64,000 nucleotides of DNA from Streptomyces sp. SS1-1 (GTDB lineage: Bacteria > Actinomycetota > Actinomycetes > Streptomycetales > Streptomycetaceae). The DNA is taken from the NCBI RefSeq assembly GCF_008973465.1, contig NZ_WBXN01000004.1, positions 7,046,501-7,110,500 on the forward strand, written 5' to 3'. The notes below the pieces were generated by a model. The model saw only the letters and a program-made list of their open reading frames with translations, did not search any database and was not told the origin of the DNA. The position numbers and the translations under genes are program-made. Shown piece after piece: positions 16,987 to 25,265 of the stretch; positions within the stretch are counted from its first letter, which is position 1, and each line of letters opens with the position of its first letter.

Positions 16987-17990
16987 GAGCCCTGGTCGTA
17001 CGCCTCGACAGCTTCGGCGACGTGCTACTGGCCGGACCCGCGATCCGGGCCGTGGCGGCGGGCGCCTCCCACGTCACCCTGCTCTGCGGCCCCCGCGGCG
17101 AACCCGCCGCCCGTCTGCTGCCGCACGTCGACGACGTCCTCGTGTGGGACGCCCCCTGGGAGGGCTTCGACCCGCCGTCCGTCGCGGACGCCGACATCGA
17201 CGGCCTGCTGCGCCGCCTGCGGGACGCCGCCTTCGACACGGCCCTCGTCCTCACCTCCTTCCACCAGAGCCCCCTGCCCACCGCCCTGCTGCTGCGCCTC
17301 GCCGGCGTCCCCCGCATCGGCGCCGACAGCGTCGACCACCCCGGCCGGCTGCTCGACGCCCGGCACCGGCGGCGCCCCGGCCGGCACGAGGCCGAGGCCG
17401 CCCTGGACACCGCCGCCGCCCTGGGCTTCCCCCTGCCCGCCGAGGACGACGGACGGCTCCGCGTGCTGCCGCCGCCCGACACCATCGCCCTGACCGGCAA
17501 CGGCCCGTACGTCGTGGTGCACCCCGGCGCCAGCGCCCCCGCCCGCACCTGGAGCGCCGGCCGCTGCGCCGAGGCCGTCGCCGCGCTCGCCGACGCCGGC
17601 CACCGGGTCGTCGTCACCGGCGGCCCCGGCGAGACCGGCCTGACCCAGGCCGTCGCCGGCGGCACGGCCGTCGACCTCGGCGGCCGGACCGACCCGCGCA
17701 CCCTCTCCGGCGTCCTGCGCACCGCCGACGCCGTCGTGTGCGGCAACACCGGGCCCGCCCATCTGGCCGCGGCCGTCGGCACCCCCGTGGTGTCGCTGTT
17801 CGCGCCGGTCGTCCCGGCCGACCGCTGGGCGCCGTACGGAGTGCCCTGCGTGCTCCTCGGCGACCAGCGGGCGCCCTGCGCCGGCACCCGGGCCCTGACC
17901 TGTCCCGTACCCGGTCACCCGTGCCTCGACGAGGTCACGGCCGACGACGTGGTGGCCGCGGTGCACAAACTCCTCGCGGAGACGACATGA
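16983..17990 (+). CDS. Family 9 glycosyltransferase (heptosyltransferase-like), first copy
   Basis: A 335-residue GT-B protein of the ADP-heptose:glycan heptosyltransferase family (GT9). Opening ALVVRLDSFGDVLLAGPAIR is the GT9 N-terminal motif (R-x-D-x3-G-D). In the C-terminal domain YVVVHPGASAPARTW and CGNTGPAHLAAAVGTP are the nucleotide-sugar-binding motifs of WaaC/WaaF-type enzymes. In Gram-negatives the family adds heptose to lipid A core. No LPS exists in this organism, so the acceptor must differ. Soluble, presumably membrane-associated. ATGA overlap with the gmhB-like gene. Confidence 0.9.
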   Translation: MRALVVRLDSFGDVLLAGPAIRAVAAGASHVTLLCGPRGEPAARLLPHVDDVLVWDAPWEGFDPPSVADADIDGLLRRLRDAAFDTALVLTSFHQSPLPTALLLRLAGVPRIGADSVDHPGRLLDARHRRRPGRHEAEAALDTAAALGFPLPAEDDGRLRVLPPPDTIALTGNGPYVVVHPGASAPARTWSAGRCAEAVAALADAGHRVVVTGGPGETGLTQAVAGGTAVDLGGRTDPRTLSGVLRTADAVVCGNTGPAHLAAAVGTPVVSLFAPVVPADRWAPYGVPCVLLGDQRAPCAGTRALTCPVPGHPCLDEVTADDVVAAVHKLLAETT

Positions 17991-18949
17991 ACGTACTCGT
18001 GTGGCATGTGCACGGCTCCTGGCTGACCACCTTCGTCCAGGGCCCCGCCACCTGCCTGGTGCCCGTCACCCCCGACCGCGGACCCGACGGCCTCGGCCGC
18101 GCGAGGACCTGGCAGTGGCCGCGGCGGGTGCGGGAGGTCACCCCCGAGGAGCTGCGCGACGCCGACATCGACCTCATGGTGCTGCAACGGCCGCACGAGC
18201 TCGACCTCGCCGAACACTGGACCGGCCGGCGCCCCGGCGCCGACGTGCCCGCCGTGTACGTCGAGCACAACAGCCCGCACGAGACGCCCGTCGGCACCCG
18301 GCACCCCCTGGCCGACCGGACCGACATCACCGTCGTGCACGTCACCCACTTCAACCGGCTGATGTGGGACAACGGACGCGCCCCCACCACCGTCGTCGAG
18401 CACGGCATCATCGACCCCGGCCCGCTGTGGACCGGCGAGGAGCCGCGCGCCGCCGTCGTCGTCAACGAGCCCGTCCGGCGCGGCCGGACCACCGGCACGG
18501 ACCTGCTGCCCGGCTTCGCGCACGCCGCCCCGCTCGACGTGTTCGGCATGCGCACCGAAGGACTCGCCGGCCACCTCGGCCTGCCGCCCGCCCTGCTCCG
18601 CAGCCGCGACCTGCCGCAGAGCGAACTGCACCCGGCGATGGCGCGGTGCCGCGCCTATCTGCACCCCGTGCGCTGGACCTCGCTCGGACTGTCCCTGCTG
18701 GAGGCGATGTTCCTCGGCATGCCCGTCGTCGCCCTGGACACCACCGAGGTCCGCGAAGCCGTACCGGAGGGCGCCGGCGTGGTCTCCAACCGGCTCGACG
18801 TCCTGCACGACGCGCTGCGGCGGTTCCTCGCGGACCCCGACGACGCCCGCGCGACGGGGGAGGCGGCCCGGGCCGCGGTACGGGCCCGCTACTCGGAACG
18901 ACGGTTCCTGGACGACTGGGAGCGCCTGATCAAGGAGGTCACCCGATGA
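17987..18949 (+). CDS. Glycosyltransferase (GT4/GT1-like, GT-B fold)
   Basis: A 320-residue protein with a reduced GT-B fold. MNVLVWHVHGSWLTTFVQG opens a Rossmann-like domain; VYVEHNSPHETPVGTRHPLA and VTHFNRLMWDNG mark the central region. The C-terminal LGLSLLEAMFLGMPVVALDT is the E-x7-E-type donor-site motif of GT4 (EAM...GMPVV). The donor is unknown. It couples by ATGA overlaps to GT9 before and GT4 after. Confidence 0.83.
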   Translation: MNVLVWHVHGSWLTTFVQGPATCLVPVTPDRGPDGLGRARTWQWPRRVREVTPEELRDADIDLMVLQRPHELDLAEHWTGRRPGADVPAVYVEHNSPHETPVGTRHPLADRTDITVVHVTHFNRLMWDNGRAPTTVVEHGIIDPGPLWTGEEPRAAVVVNEPVRRGRTTGTDLLPGFAHAAPLDVFGMRTEGLAGHLGLPPALLRSRDLPQSELHPAMARCRAYLHPVRWTSLGLSLLEAMFLGMPVVALDTTEVREAVPEGAGVVSNRLDVLHDALRRFLADPDDARATGEAARAAVRARYSERRFLDDWERLIKEVTR

Positions 18950-20181
18950 CTACGAGGCACCCCTCGGCCGGCCGTGTCGCCATGGTCTCCGAGCACGCCA
19001 GCCCGCTGGCCGCGCTCGGCGGCCCCGACGCGGGCGGACAGAACGTGTACGTGGCGCAGCTCGCCGCGCGCCTCGTCCGGCGCGGGCACGACGTCACCGT
19101 GTACACGCGGCGGGACGACCCCCGGCCGCCGGACCGCGTCACCACACCCGACGGATACCAGGTCGTCCACGTCCCCGCCGGACCCGCGGCCCCCGTCCCC
19201 AAGGACGAACTCCCGCCCTACATACCGGAGTTCGGTGCCTTCCTGGCCCGCGAGTGGGCGACGGCCCCGCCCGACGTGGTGCACGCCCACTTCTGGATGT
19301 CCGGCTGGGCGGCCCTGTCCGGCGCCTACGGGCTCGGCGTGCCCGTCGTGCAGACCTACCACGCCCTCGGCACCGTCAAGCGGCGCCACCAGGGCGCCGC
19401 CGACACCAGCCCCCGCGACCGGATCGCCATCGAGACCGTCATCGGCCGCGAGTGCGCCCGCATCATCGCGACCTGCGAGGACGAGGTGTGCGAACTGGAG
19501 GCCATGGGGCTGCCCCGGCGGAAGATCTCCGTCGTCCCGTGCGGCGTTGACCCCGACCGGTTCACCCCGCGCGCCGACGCCCGCCGCCCGGCCTCCGCGC
19601 CCCGCCGGCTGCTCGCCGTGGGACGGCTCGTGCCCCGCAAGGGCTTCGACCGCGCGATCCGCGCCCTCGCGGACGTCCCCGGTGCCGAACTCCTCATCGC
19701 CGGAGGCCCCGAACAGGCCCTCCTGCTCGCCGAACCCGAGGCCGAACGGCTGCGCGCCCTCGCCGAGGAGCACGGCGTCGCCGGCCGGGTCACCCTGCTC
19801 GGCGCGATCGGCCGCGACGCCATGCCCGCCCTGCTGTCCAGCGCCGACCTCGTGCTCTCCCTGCCCCGCTACGAGCCGTTCGGCATCGTCCCCGTCGAGG
19901 CCATGGCCTGCCGCGCCCCCGTCCTCGCCACCGCCGTCGGCGGACAACTCGACACCGTCGTCGACGGCATGACCGGTGAACTCGTCCCCGCCGACGACGA
20001 CTACGACATCAGCGCCGCCGTCCGCCGCCTGCTCGCCGACCCCGACCGGCTCGCCCGGTACGGCGCCCAGGGCCGCCGCCGCGTCCTGTCCCGGTACACC
20101 TGGGACCGCGTGGCCGACGGCGTCACCCGCGCCTACAGCGCGGTCTCCTCCGTCCCCTCGCTCTCGGGAGCCCTGCGATGA
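18946..20181 (+). CDS. Family 4 glycosyltransferase, MshA/sucrose-synthase-like
   Basis: A 411-residue retaining GT-B enzyme. The N-terminal glycine-rich ALGGPDAGGQNVYVAQLA is typical of the GT4 subgroup containing MshA and sucrose-phosphate synthase. C-terminally, RRLLAVGRLVPRKGFD opens the donor domain, and YEPFGIVPVEAMACRAPV (about 303-320) has the E-F-G-I-x3-E-A-M-A donor motif. It is probably not MshA itself, because it sits in a heptose/glycan operon and has no mycothiol neighbours (inference). ATGA overlaps both neighbours. Confidence 0.88.
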   Translation: MTTRHPSAGRVAMVSEHASPLAALGGPDAGGQNVYVAQLAARLVRRGHDVTVYTRRDDPRPPDRVTTPDGYQVVHVPAGPAAPVPKDELPPYIPEFGAFLAREWATAPPDVVHAHFWMSGWAALSGAYGLGVPVVQTYHALGTVKRRHQGAADTSPRDRIAIETVIGRECARIIATCEDEVCELEAMGLPRRKISVVPCGVDPDRFTPRADARRPASAPRRLLAVGRLVPRKGFDRAIRALADVPGAELLIAGGPEQALLLAEPEAERLRALAEEHGVAGRVTLLGAIGRDAMPALLSSADLVLSLPRYEPFGIVPVEAMACRAPVLATAVGGQLDTVVDGMTGELVPADDDYDISAAVRRLLADPDRLARYGAQGRRRVLSRYTWDRVADGVTRAYSAVSSVPSLSGALR

Positions 20182-20813
20182 AACTCGCCTCCGACGTCAC
20201 CCACTGCGACGACCTGATGCGGGCGCTCACCGGATTCCGCGGCTACGCGGGCCCGCTGCTGAGGCGCTGGGGAACCTCGCTGGCCACCACCCTCGACGGC
20301 GGAGCCCGGCTCCTCGTCGCCGGGAACGGCGGCAGCGCCGCCCAGGCCCAGCACCTCAGCGCCGAACTCGTCGGCCGCTACCGGGACGACCGCCCCCCGT
20401 TCTCCGCCGTCGCCCTGCACGCCGACACCTCCGCGACGACCGCCATCGCCAACGACTACGGCGTCCAGGAGATCTTCGCCCGGCAGGTCGCCGCCCACGG
20501 CCGGGCCGGAGACGTCCTGATGCTGCTGTCCACCAGCGGCGCCAGCGCCAACCTGCTCGTCGCCGCCGACCAGGCGCACCGGACCGGCATGCCCGTCTGG
20601 GCGCTCACCGGCCCGGCGCCCAACCCGCTCGCGAGCACCGCCGACGACGCCCTGTGCATCGACGCGGCGACCTCCGCCACCGTCCAGGAACTGCACCTCG
20701 TCGCCGTCCACATGCTCTGCGAGGCGTTCGACGAGGCGGTGGAGCGCCGGGCGGCGGCCCGGCGGCGCCAGGCCGAACAGCGCTGGGCCCTGCTCACCGA
20801 GGAGGGCGCATGA
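20178..20813 (+). CDS. gmhA: SIS-domain sedoheptulose-7-phosphate isomerase (GmhA-like)
   Basis: A 211-residue SIS-domain protein. LLVAGNGGSAAQAQHLSAELVGRY (split by the conserved Ser/Ala/Asp loop at about 47-70) and MLLSTSGASANLLVAADQA (about 114-132) are the two sugar-phosphate-binding segments of GmhA. ELHLVAVHMLCEAFD near the C-terminus holds the metal-ligand His/Glu region. It isomerises sedoheptulose 7-phosphate to D-glycero-D-manno-heptose 7-phosphate, the first committed step to ADP-heptose. The Glu/His-based motif EL...H is retained, so an active enzyme is likely. Confidence 0.9.
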   Translation: MKLASDVTHCDDLMRALTGFRGYAGPLLRRWGTSLATTLDGGARLLVAGNGGSAAQAQHLSAELVGRYRDDRPPFSAVALHADTSATTAIANDYGVQEIFARQVAAHGRAGDVLMLLSTSGASANLLVAADQAHRTGMPVWALTGPAPNPLASTADDALCIDAATSATVQELHLVAVHMLCEAFDEAVERRAAARRRQAEQRWALLTEEGA

Positions 20814-22225
20814 CGGCCCCCGCCCCGCTCCTCGTCGTCGGCGACGCCCTCCTCGACCACGACGTCCACGGCCGCGTCGACCGTCTCGCGCCCGACGCCC
20901 CCGTCCCCGTCGTCAGCGGGCCCCGGCGCACCTCCCGGCCGGGCGGCGCCGCGCTCGCCGCCTTCCTCGCCGCCGCCGACGGCCGCCCGGTCACCCTCGT
21001 CACCGCACTCGGCGACGACCCCGCCAGCGACACCCTCCGCGCCCTCCTCGACGGCCGGGCCCGCCTGGTCGAACTCACGCTCACCGGCGAGCTGTCCAGC
21101 AAGACCCGCGTCCTCGTGGACGGCCGGCCCCTGCTGCGCCTCGACGACGGCGACGGCCGCGCGCGGCAGGCCACCGAGGCGGCCCGGCGGGCGATCGCCG
21201 AGGCGGGCGCCGTCCTCGTCGCCGACTACGGCCGCGACACCGCCGCCGTCCTGCGCGACGACCTCGCCGCCGCGGCGGCCAGGGTCCCGCTCACCTGGGA
21301 CCCCCACCCGCGCGGCGGCTCACCCGTACCCGGCGTCCGCCTCGCCACCCCCTCGGCCGCCGAGGCACACGCCCTCGCCCACCGGGCCGCCCCCGCCGAC
21401 GCCGGACAGGAACCGGACCACGACCTGCACAGCGCCGCCCAGGACGCCGACCGGCTCGTCCACGCCTGGCGTGCCGCGTCCGTCGCCGTCACGCTCGGCG
21501 GCCGCGGCGCCCTGCTCTCGCACGGCGGCACCCCGCTGCTGGTGCCCTCGCCCGTCACCGCCGACGGCGACGCCTGCGGGGCCGGCGACCGGTTCGCGGC
21601 CACCGCCGCCGGCTGCCTCGCCGACGGCGACCTCGTCGAGACGGCCGTACGGCAGGCCGTGCACGCCGCCACCCGCTACGTCGCCGAGGGCGGGGTGCGC
21701 TCCGACGCCGTCGGCACCGCCCCCGCCGGACCCCGGCCCGCCGTCCACGAGCCCACCGGGGACGCGCTGCGCACGGCCGCCCGGGTGCGGGCCGCGGGCG
21801 GCACCGTCGTCGCCGCGGGCGGCTGCTTCGACCTGCTCCACGCCGGCCATGTGGCCCTGCTGCAGGCCGCCCGGCGCACCGGCGACTGCCTCGTCGTCTG
21901 CGTCAACTCCGACGCCTCGGTACGCCGCCGCAAGGGCTCGGGCCGGCCCCTCGTCCCGGAGGCCGACCGGATCCGCGTCCTGCGCGCCCTGGAGTGCGTC
22001 GACGCCGTCGCCGTCTTCGACGAGGACACCCCGGAACGCCTCCTCGCCGCACTGCGCCCGCACATCTGGGCCAAGGGCGGCGACTACGCCATGACCCGTC
22101 TGCCGGAAGCGGCCCTCGTGGAGAGCTGGGGCGGCCAGGTCGTCCTCTTCCCCTACCTGGACGGCCGCTCCACCACCGGCATCGCCGAGCGGGCGGCCCT
22201 CACCCCGGGCCGGGCCGGGCGATGA
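20810..22225 (+). CDS. hldE: Bifunctional heptose-7-phosphate kinase / heptose-1-phosphate adenylyltransferase (HldE-like)
   Basis: A 471-residue fusion. Residues 1-310 are a PfkB kinase: LLVVGDALLDHDVHGRVDRL at the start and DGDACGAGDRFAATAAG (about 250-266), with the catalytic GAGD. Residues 325-471 are a HIGH-type nucleotidyltransferase: VVAAGGCFDLLHAGHVALLQ (HAGH), then VNSDASVRRRKGSGRPL and a late GIAERA helix-capping motif. Predicted products: heptose 1,7-bisphosphate and an NDP-heptose (ADP in known HldE). The two activities flank the GmhB step encoded in the same operon. The presence of both domains in one chain, as in E. coli, is less common in Gram-positives. Confidence 0.9.
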   Translation: MTAPAPLLVVGDALLDHDVHGRVDRLAPDAPVPVVSGPRRTSRPGGAALAAFLAAADGRPVTLVTALGDDPASDTLRALLDGRARLVELTLTGELSSKTRVLVDGRPLLRLDDGDGRARQATEAARRAIAEAGAVLVADYGRDTAAVLRDDLAAAAARVPLTWDPHPRGGSPVPGVRLATPSAAEAHALAHRAAPADAGQEPDHDLHSAAQDADRLVHAWRAASVAVTLGGRGALLSHGGTPLLVPSPVTADGDACGAGDRFAATAAGCLADGDLVETAVRQAVHAATRYVAEGGVRSDAVGTAPAGPRPAVHEPTGDALRTAARVRAAGGTVVAAGGCFDLLHAGHVALLQAARRTGDCLVVCVNSDASVRRRKGSGRPLVPEADRIRVLRALECVDAVAVFDEDTPERLLAALRPHIWAKGGDYAMTRLPEAALVESWGGQVVLFPYLDGRSTTGIAERAALTPGRAGR

Positions 22226-23208
22226 CCGGCCACCGGCGTCGCGTGCTGGTCCTGCGGGCGCTGGGCCTGGGCGACCTCCTGGCCGGCGTCCCGGCACTGC
22301 GGGGGCTGCGGCGCGCCTTCCCCGGGGACCACCTCGTCCTCGCGCTGCCCCCCGCCCTCCGGGAGGCCGCCCTCGCCACCGGCGCCGTCGACGCCGTCCT
22401 GCCCGCCGAGGCACCCGGCCGCGGCGTCCCCGACCTGACCCACTGGACGGGGCCCCCGCCCGACCTCGCCGTGGACCTGCACGGCAACGGACCCGCGAGC
22501 CGCGACGCCCTGGCCGCGCTGCGCCCGCGCACCCTCCTCGCCTACGCGGACGGCACACCCGACTGGCGGGCCGACGAGCACGAGCGGCGGCGCTGGTGCC
22601 GTCTCCTCGCCGCCCACGGCGTCCCCGCCGACCCGGACGACCTGCGGCTCCCGCCGCCCGCGGCCCCGTCGCCGGCGCCCGGCGCCGTCGTCGTCCACCC
22701 CGGTGCGGAGTCCGCCGCCCGCCGCTGGCCGGCCGGACGGTACGCCGCCGTCGTACGGCATCTGTGCGCGGCGGGCCATCGCGTCGTGCTGACCGGCGGG
22801 CCCCGCGAGGACGCCCTCGTCACGGACGTCGCCGAACGCGCCGGGCTGCCGCCGTGGGACCTGCTGCCCGGCGGGCTGCCCTTCGCCCGGCTCTCGGCCC
22901 TCGTCGCCCACGCGACGCTCCTGATCAGCGGCGACACCGGCCTCGCCCACCTGGCGGTGGCCCACGGCACCCCGTCCGTGACCCTGTTCGGACCGGTCCC
23001 GCCCCATCTGTGGGGGCCACCGCCGCTGCGCCGGCACATCGCGCTGTACGCGCCGGGACCGCCCGGTGACCCGCACGGTGACACCCCCGACCCCTGCCTG
23101 CTGCGCACCACCGTCGACGAGGTCGTCGTCGCGGCCCGCTCCCTGCTGCCCGCCCCGCCCCCGACCCGCGCGGCGGAACCGGCGACCGGCACCCGCACCC
23201 GCCCCTGA
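22222..23208 (+). CDS. Family 9 glycosyltransferase (heptosyltransferase-like), second copy
   Basis: A 328-residue GT9 protein, clearly divergent from the first copy. RVLVLRALGLGDLLAGVPAL is the N-terminal motif, and VVVHPGAESAARRWPAGRYA and LISGDTGLAHLAVAHGTPSV are the donor-site motifs. Together with the earlier GT9 it suggests at least two heptose, or related, additions to one acceptor. It overlaps the HldE gene by ATGA and ends the operon; a GC-rich hairpin follows 13 bases downstream. C-terminal 20 residues are Pro/Ala/Thr-rich and unstructured. Confidence 0.9.
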   Translation: MTGHRRRVLVLRALGLGDLLAGVPALRGLRRAFPGDHLVLALPPALREAALATGAVDAVLPAEAPGRGVPDLTHWTGPPPDLAVDLHGNGPASRDALAALRPRTLLAYADGTPDWRADEHERRRWCRLLAAHGVPADPDDLRLPPPAAPSPAPGAVVVHPGAESAARRWPAGRYAAVVRHLCAAGHRVVLTGGPREDALVTDVAERAGLPPWDLLPGGLPFARLSALVAHATLLISGDTGLAHLAVAHGTPSVTLFGPVPPHLWGPPPLRRHIALYAPGPPGDPHGDTPDPCLLRTTVDEVVVAARSLLPAPPPTRAAEPATGTRTRP

Positions 23209-23221
23209 CCGGCCGCTCCGA

Positions 23222-23240
23222 CGCGCCGGGCCCCGGCGCG
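23222..23240 (+). terminator. Candidate terminator of the glycan operon
   Basis: An 8-base-pair stem CGCGCCGG / CCGGCGCG with a 3-base loop directly after the last gene of the operon, without a T tract. Stem-loop position fits transcription termination, but chance GC palindromes are frequent here. Confidence 0.4.
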
Positions 23241-23374
23241 GGCCCCCCGCCGGAGTTCTCTCCTTGCCCTCATGGCGCAGCCGAGTGAGGGTGGAGGTGC
23301 GGTCGGGCGGCGGCCACACCGGCGCCCCTCCCGTCCGACGCACCCGGCCGACAGGAGCGGAAGAGCGAGGCACG

Positions 23375-24589
23375 ATGACAAGTCGTTCCCCCCTCACGGT
23401 GGTGCCGGCCACCGACCGTGTCACGGTGGTGTGCCTGACCGGCACACTGGACGCGGACGGCTGCGCCCGGCTGGCCCCGGAACTCACGCGGCACCTGGAC
23501 AGCGCCGCCCGCCGGGGACACCGGCTGGTGCTCGACATGACAGCCGTCCCCACGGTCGACGAGACCGCCCGCCGCGCCCTCCGGGACCAGACCGCGCACC
23601 TCGCGGGCTCCCCCGTCCTCGTGGTGGCGACACCGGAGGTCCGCAAGGAACTGGAGCAGGACGACCTCCCCGGCCTCCGCCCCCACGGCACGCTCGTCGA
23701 GGCGCTCACCTCCCTGCCCCCCGCCCCCGCCGGGCCCGTACGGCCGCCCCGGAGCGGAAACCCGCCCGCCGCCGAGGCGGACCACCTGCGCCGCGAGATC
23801 TTCGGGCTCCGCGCCAAGGCCCGCACCAGCGGCCTCATCGGCATCGCGCAGGGCATGCTCATCGCCCGCTACGGCCTGCCCGGCCCCGACGCCGCGTTCG
23901 CGCTGCTGCGCGAGGGCTCCCAGCAGTGCAACGTGCCCCTGCGGGTCCTCGCGTCCGCCGTCGTCACCGCACCCCCGCCGCAGACCGACACCCGCTGGTT
24001 CGTCGGACGCGGCACCCACCCCCCGCCCCCCGACACCGCGTTCCTGCGCTCGTACACCGGTGACGTCACCGACCGGCGGCAGATCATCTCCGCCGCCCTG
24101 GACACGGCGATCGCCGTGTCCGAGGCCGACGCGGGCGAGGCGCACCTCACCGACGCGGCCCAGGACCACGCGCTGTTCCTCGAAGGGCATCGCGGACTCG
24201 GCGCCGACTACTGGGACGAGGTCGCCCTCGTCACCGGCGCGCCGGTGGTGTGCGCCGTCGCCCAGGAACGCCGCGAGCCCGTCGCCGTGCCCGACGTCGC
24301 CGCCGACGACGCCCTCGCGGCCCACCCGGCCGGTCGGGCCCTGCTGGCCGCGGGCAGCAGGGCCGTGTACAGCGTGCCGCTGATCACCCCCGAGGGGCAC
24401 TGCACCGGAACCCTGACGCTGCACAGGAACGAACCGGGCATCTGGCCGGGCGCCACCCGGCGCGCGGAACTCGCGCGCCTGGCGGCGGACGTCGCGGCCT
24501 GGCGCTCGTGGTACCGCCGCACCGTCGTCCTGGACGCCCTGGAACACCTCCACCAGAACCGGCCGGGCCAGGGCGCCGGGAACAGCTGA
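23375..24589 (+). CDS. STAS-ANTAR-GAF regulatory protein
   Basis: A 404-residue signalling protein. Residues 1-110 look like an anti-sigma-antagonist STAS domain (TVVCLTGTLDADGCARLAPE, LVLDMTAVPTVDETARRALR). Residues 125-190 are an ANTAR RNA-binding domain (LRREIFGLRAKARTSGLIGI then AQGMLIARYGLPGPDAAFAL, with conserved Ala and aromatic residues). Residues 235-385 form a GAF-like sensor. The usual actinobacterial order is GAF then ANTAR; here ANTAR is in the middle. It would bind dual-hairpin RNA antiterminators in response to a signal. The canonical STAS phospho-acceptor serine is not obvious: Thr occupies the region. GCGAGG precedes the ATG. Confidence 0.8.
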   Translation: MTSRSPLTVVPATDRVTVVCLTGTLDADGCARLAPELTRHLDSAARRGHRLVLDMTAVPTVDETARRALRDQTAHLAGSPVLVVATPEVRKELEQDDLPGLRPHGTLVEALTSLPPAPAGPVRPPRSGNPPAAEADHLRREIFGLRAKARTSGLIGIAQGMLIARYGLPGPDAAFALLREGSQQCNVPLRVLASAVVTAPPPQTDTRWFVGRGTHPPPPDTAFLRSYTGDVTDRRQIISAALDTAIAVSEADAGEAHLTDAAQDHALFLEGHRGLGADYWDEVALVTGAPVVCAVAQERREPVAVPDVAADDALAAHPAGRALLAAGSRAVYSVPLITPEGHCTGTLTLHRNEPGIWPGATRRAELARLAADVAAWRSWYRRTVVLDALEHLHQNRPGQGAGNS

Positions 24590-24613
24590 CGGCGACCGGG
24601 CGGGAAGCGGGGC

Positions 24614-25087
24614 TCAGGGCCCCGACCAGCCGCTCTCCCACTCCGCCCGGCGCCGCGGATCGTCCGACGGGTCGTCGTCCTCGTCGGAACGGTCGCCCTC
24701 CGCCTGCGACGGGGTCGTACGGGCCACCTCCTCGGCCGTGTCCTGCGTGCCGTCCTGCTCGCGGTCGCCTTCGGCCTGCGACGGGGTCGATCCGCTCACG
24801 CCGATCCAGCCCAGCGGCCGTACGTCCGTGGCGAGCGGCTCGTTGTCTGGGCCGCGGGCCGCCTCCCGGGCCGCCAGGACCCACGGCCGGGTGCGGGAGT
24901 CCCTGAGGCCGGGCAGGCGCGAGTAGTCGTACAGGCGCCGGGCGACCCGGACCCGGACCGGCCGGCCCTCCCACCACTCCTCGACGTCCAGCCGGTTCGC
25001 GGACAGCCCGGGCAGCGCCGGACCGGTGAGGTCGTCCCGGCGCGACATCGCCGCCATGTCCGTCCCGGGCCCCGGCGACCAGCGCAC
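24614..25087 (-). CDS. DUF6098-family protein, 5' end unclear (possible frameshift)
   Basis: Conserved core: LYVRWSPGPGTDMAAMSRRD, LPGLSANRLDVEEWWEGRPV, RRLYDYSRLPGLRDSRTRPW, and GPDNEPLATDVRPLGWIGV. These fit the DUF6098 proteins of Streptomyces; function unknown. I give the GTG at 25087 as the first in-frame start, but the family usually begins some 20 residues earlier. Upstream, a GTG at 25137 with reading VNLA lies one frame off: one inserted base near 25125 would join it to EPAGLVAARRG. The acidic tail holds two copies of TPSQAEGDR. It ends 24 bases from the STAS-ANTAR-GAF gene, tail to tail. Confidence 0.6.
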   Translation of the reverse strand: MRWSPGPGTDMAAMSRRDDLTGPALPGLSANRLDVEEWWEGRPVRVRVARRLYDYSRLPGLRDSRTRPWVLAAREAARGPDNEPLATDVRPLGWIGVSGSTPSQAEGDREQDGTQDTAEEVARTTPSQAEGDRSDEDDDPSDDPRRRAEWESGWSGP

Positions 25088-25265
25088 ATACAGCCCCCGG
25101 CGGGCGGCGACCAGCCCGGCCGGCTCGCGAGGTTCACCCCTCCCGGCGCGTGCGGACCGCCGCGTTCCTCCGGTCGGCCCCCGGCCGGGGCGGCTCGCCG
25201 CGCGCGTCCGCCGCCGGGATGCCAGCGTGGAGGGCGGCAGCCGACGACGACGGAGCGGAACGGTC

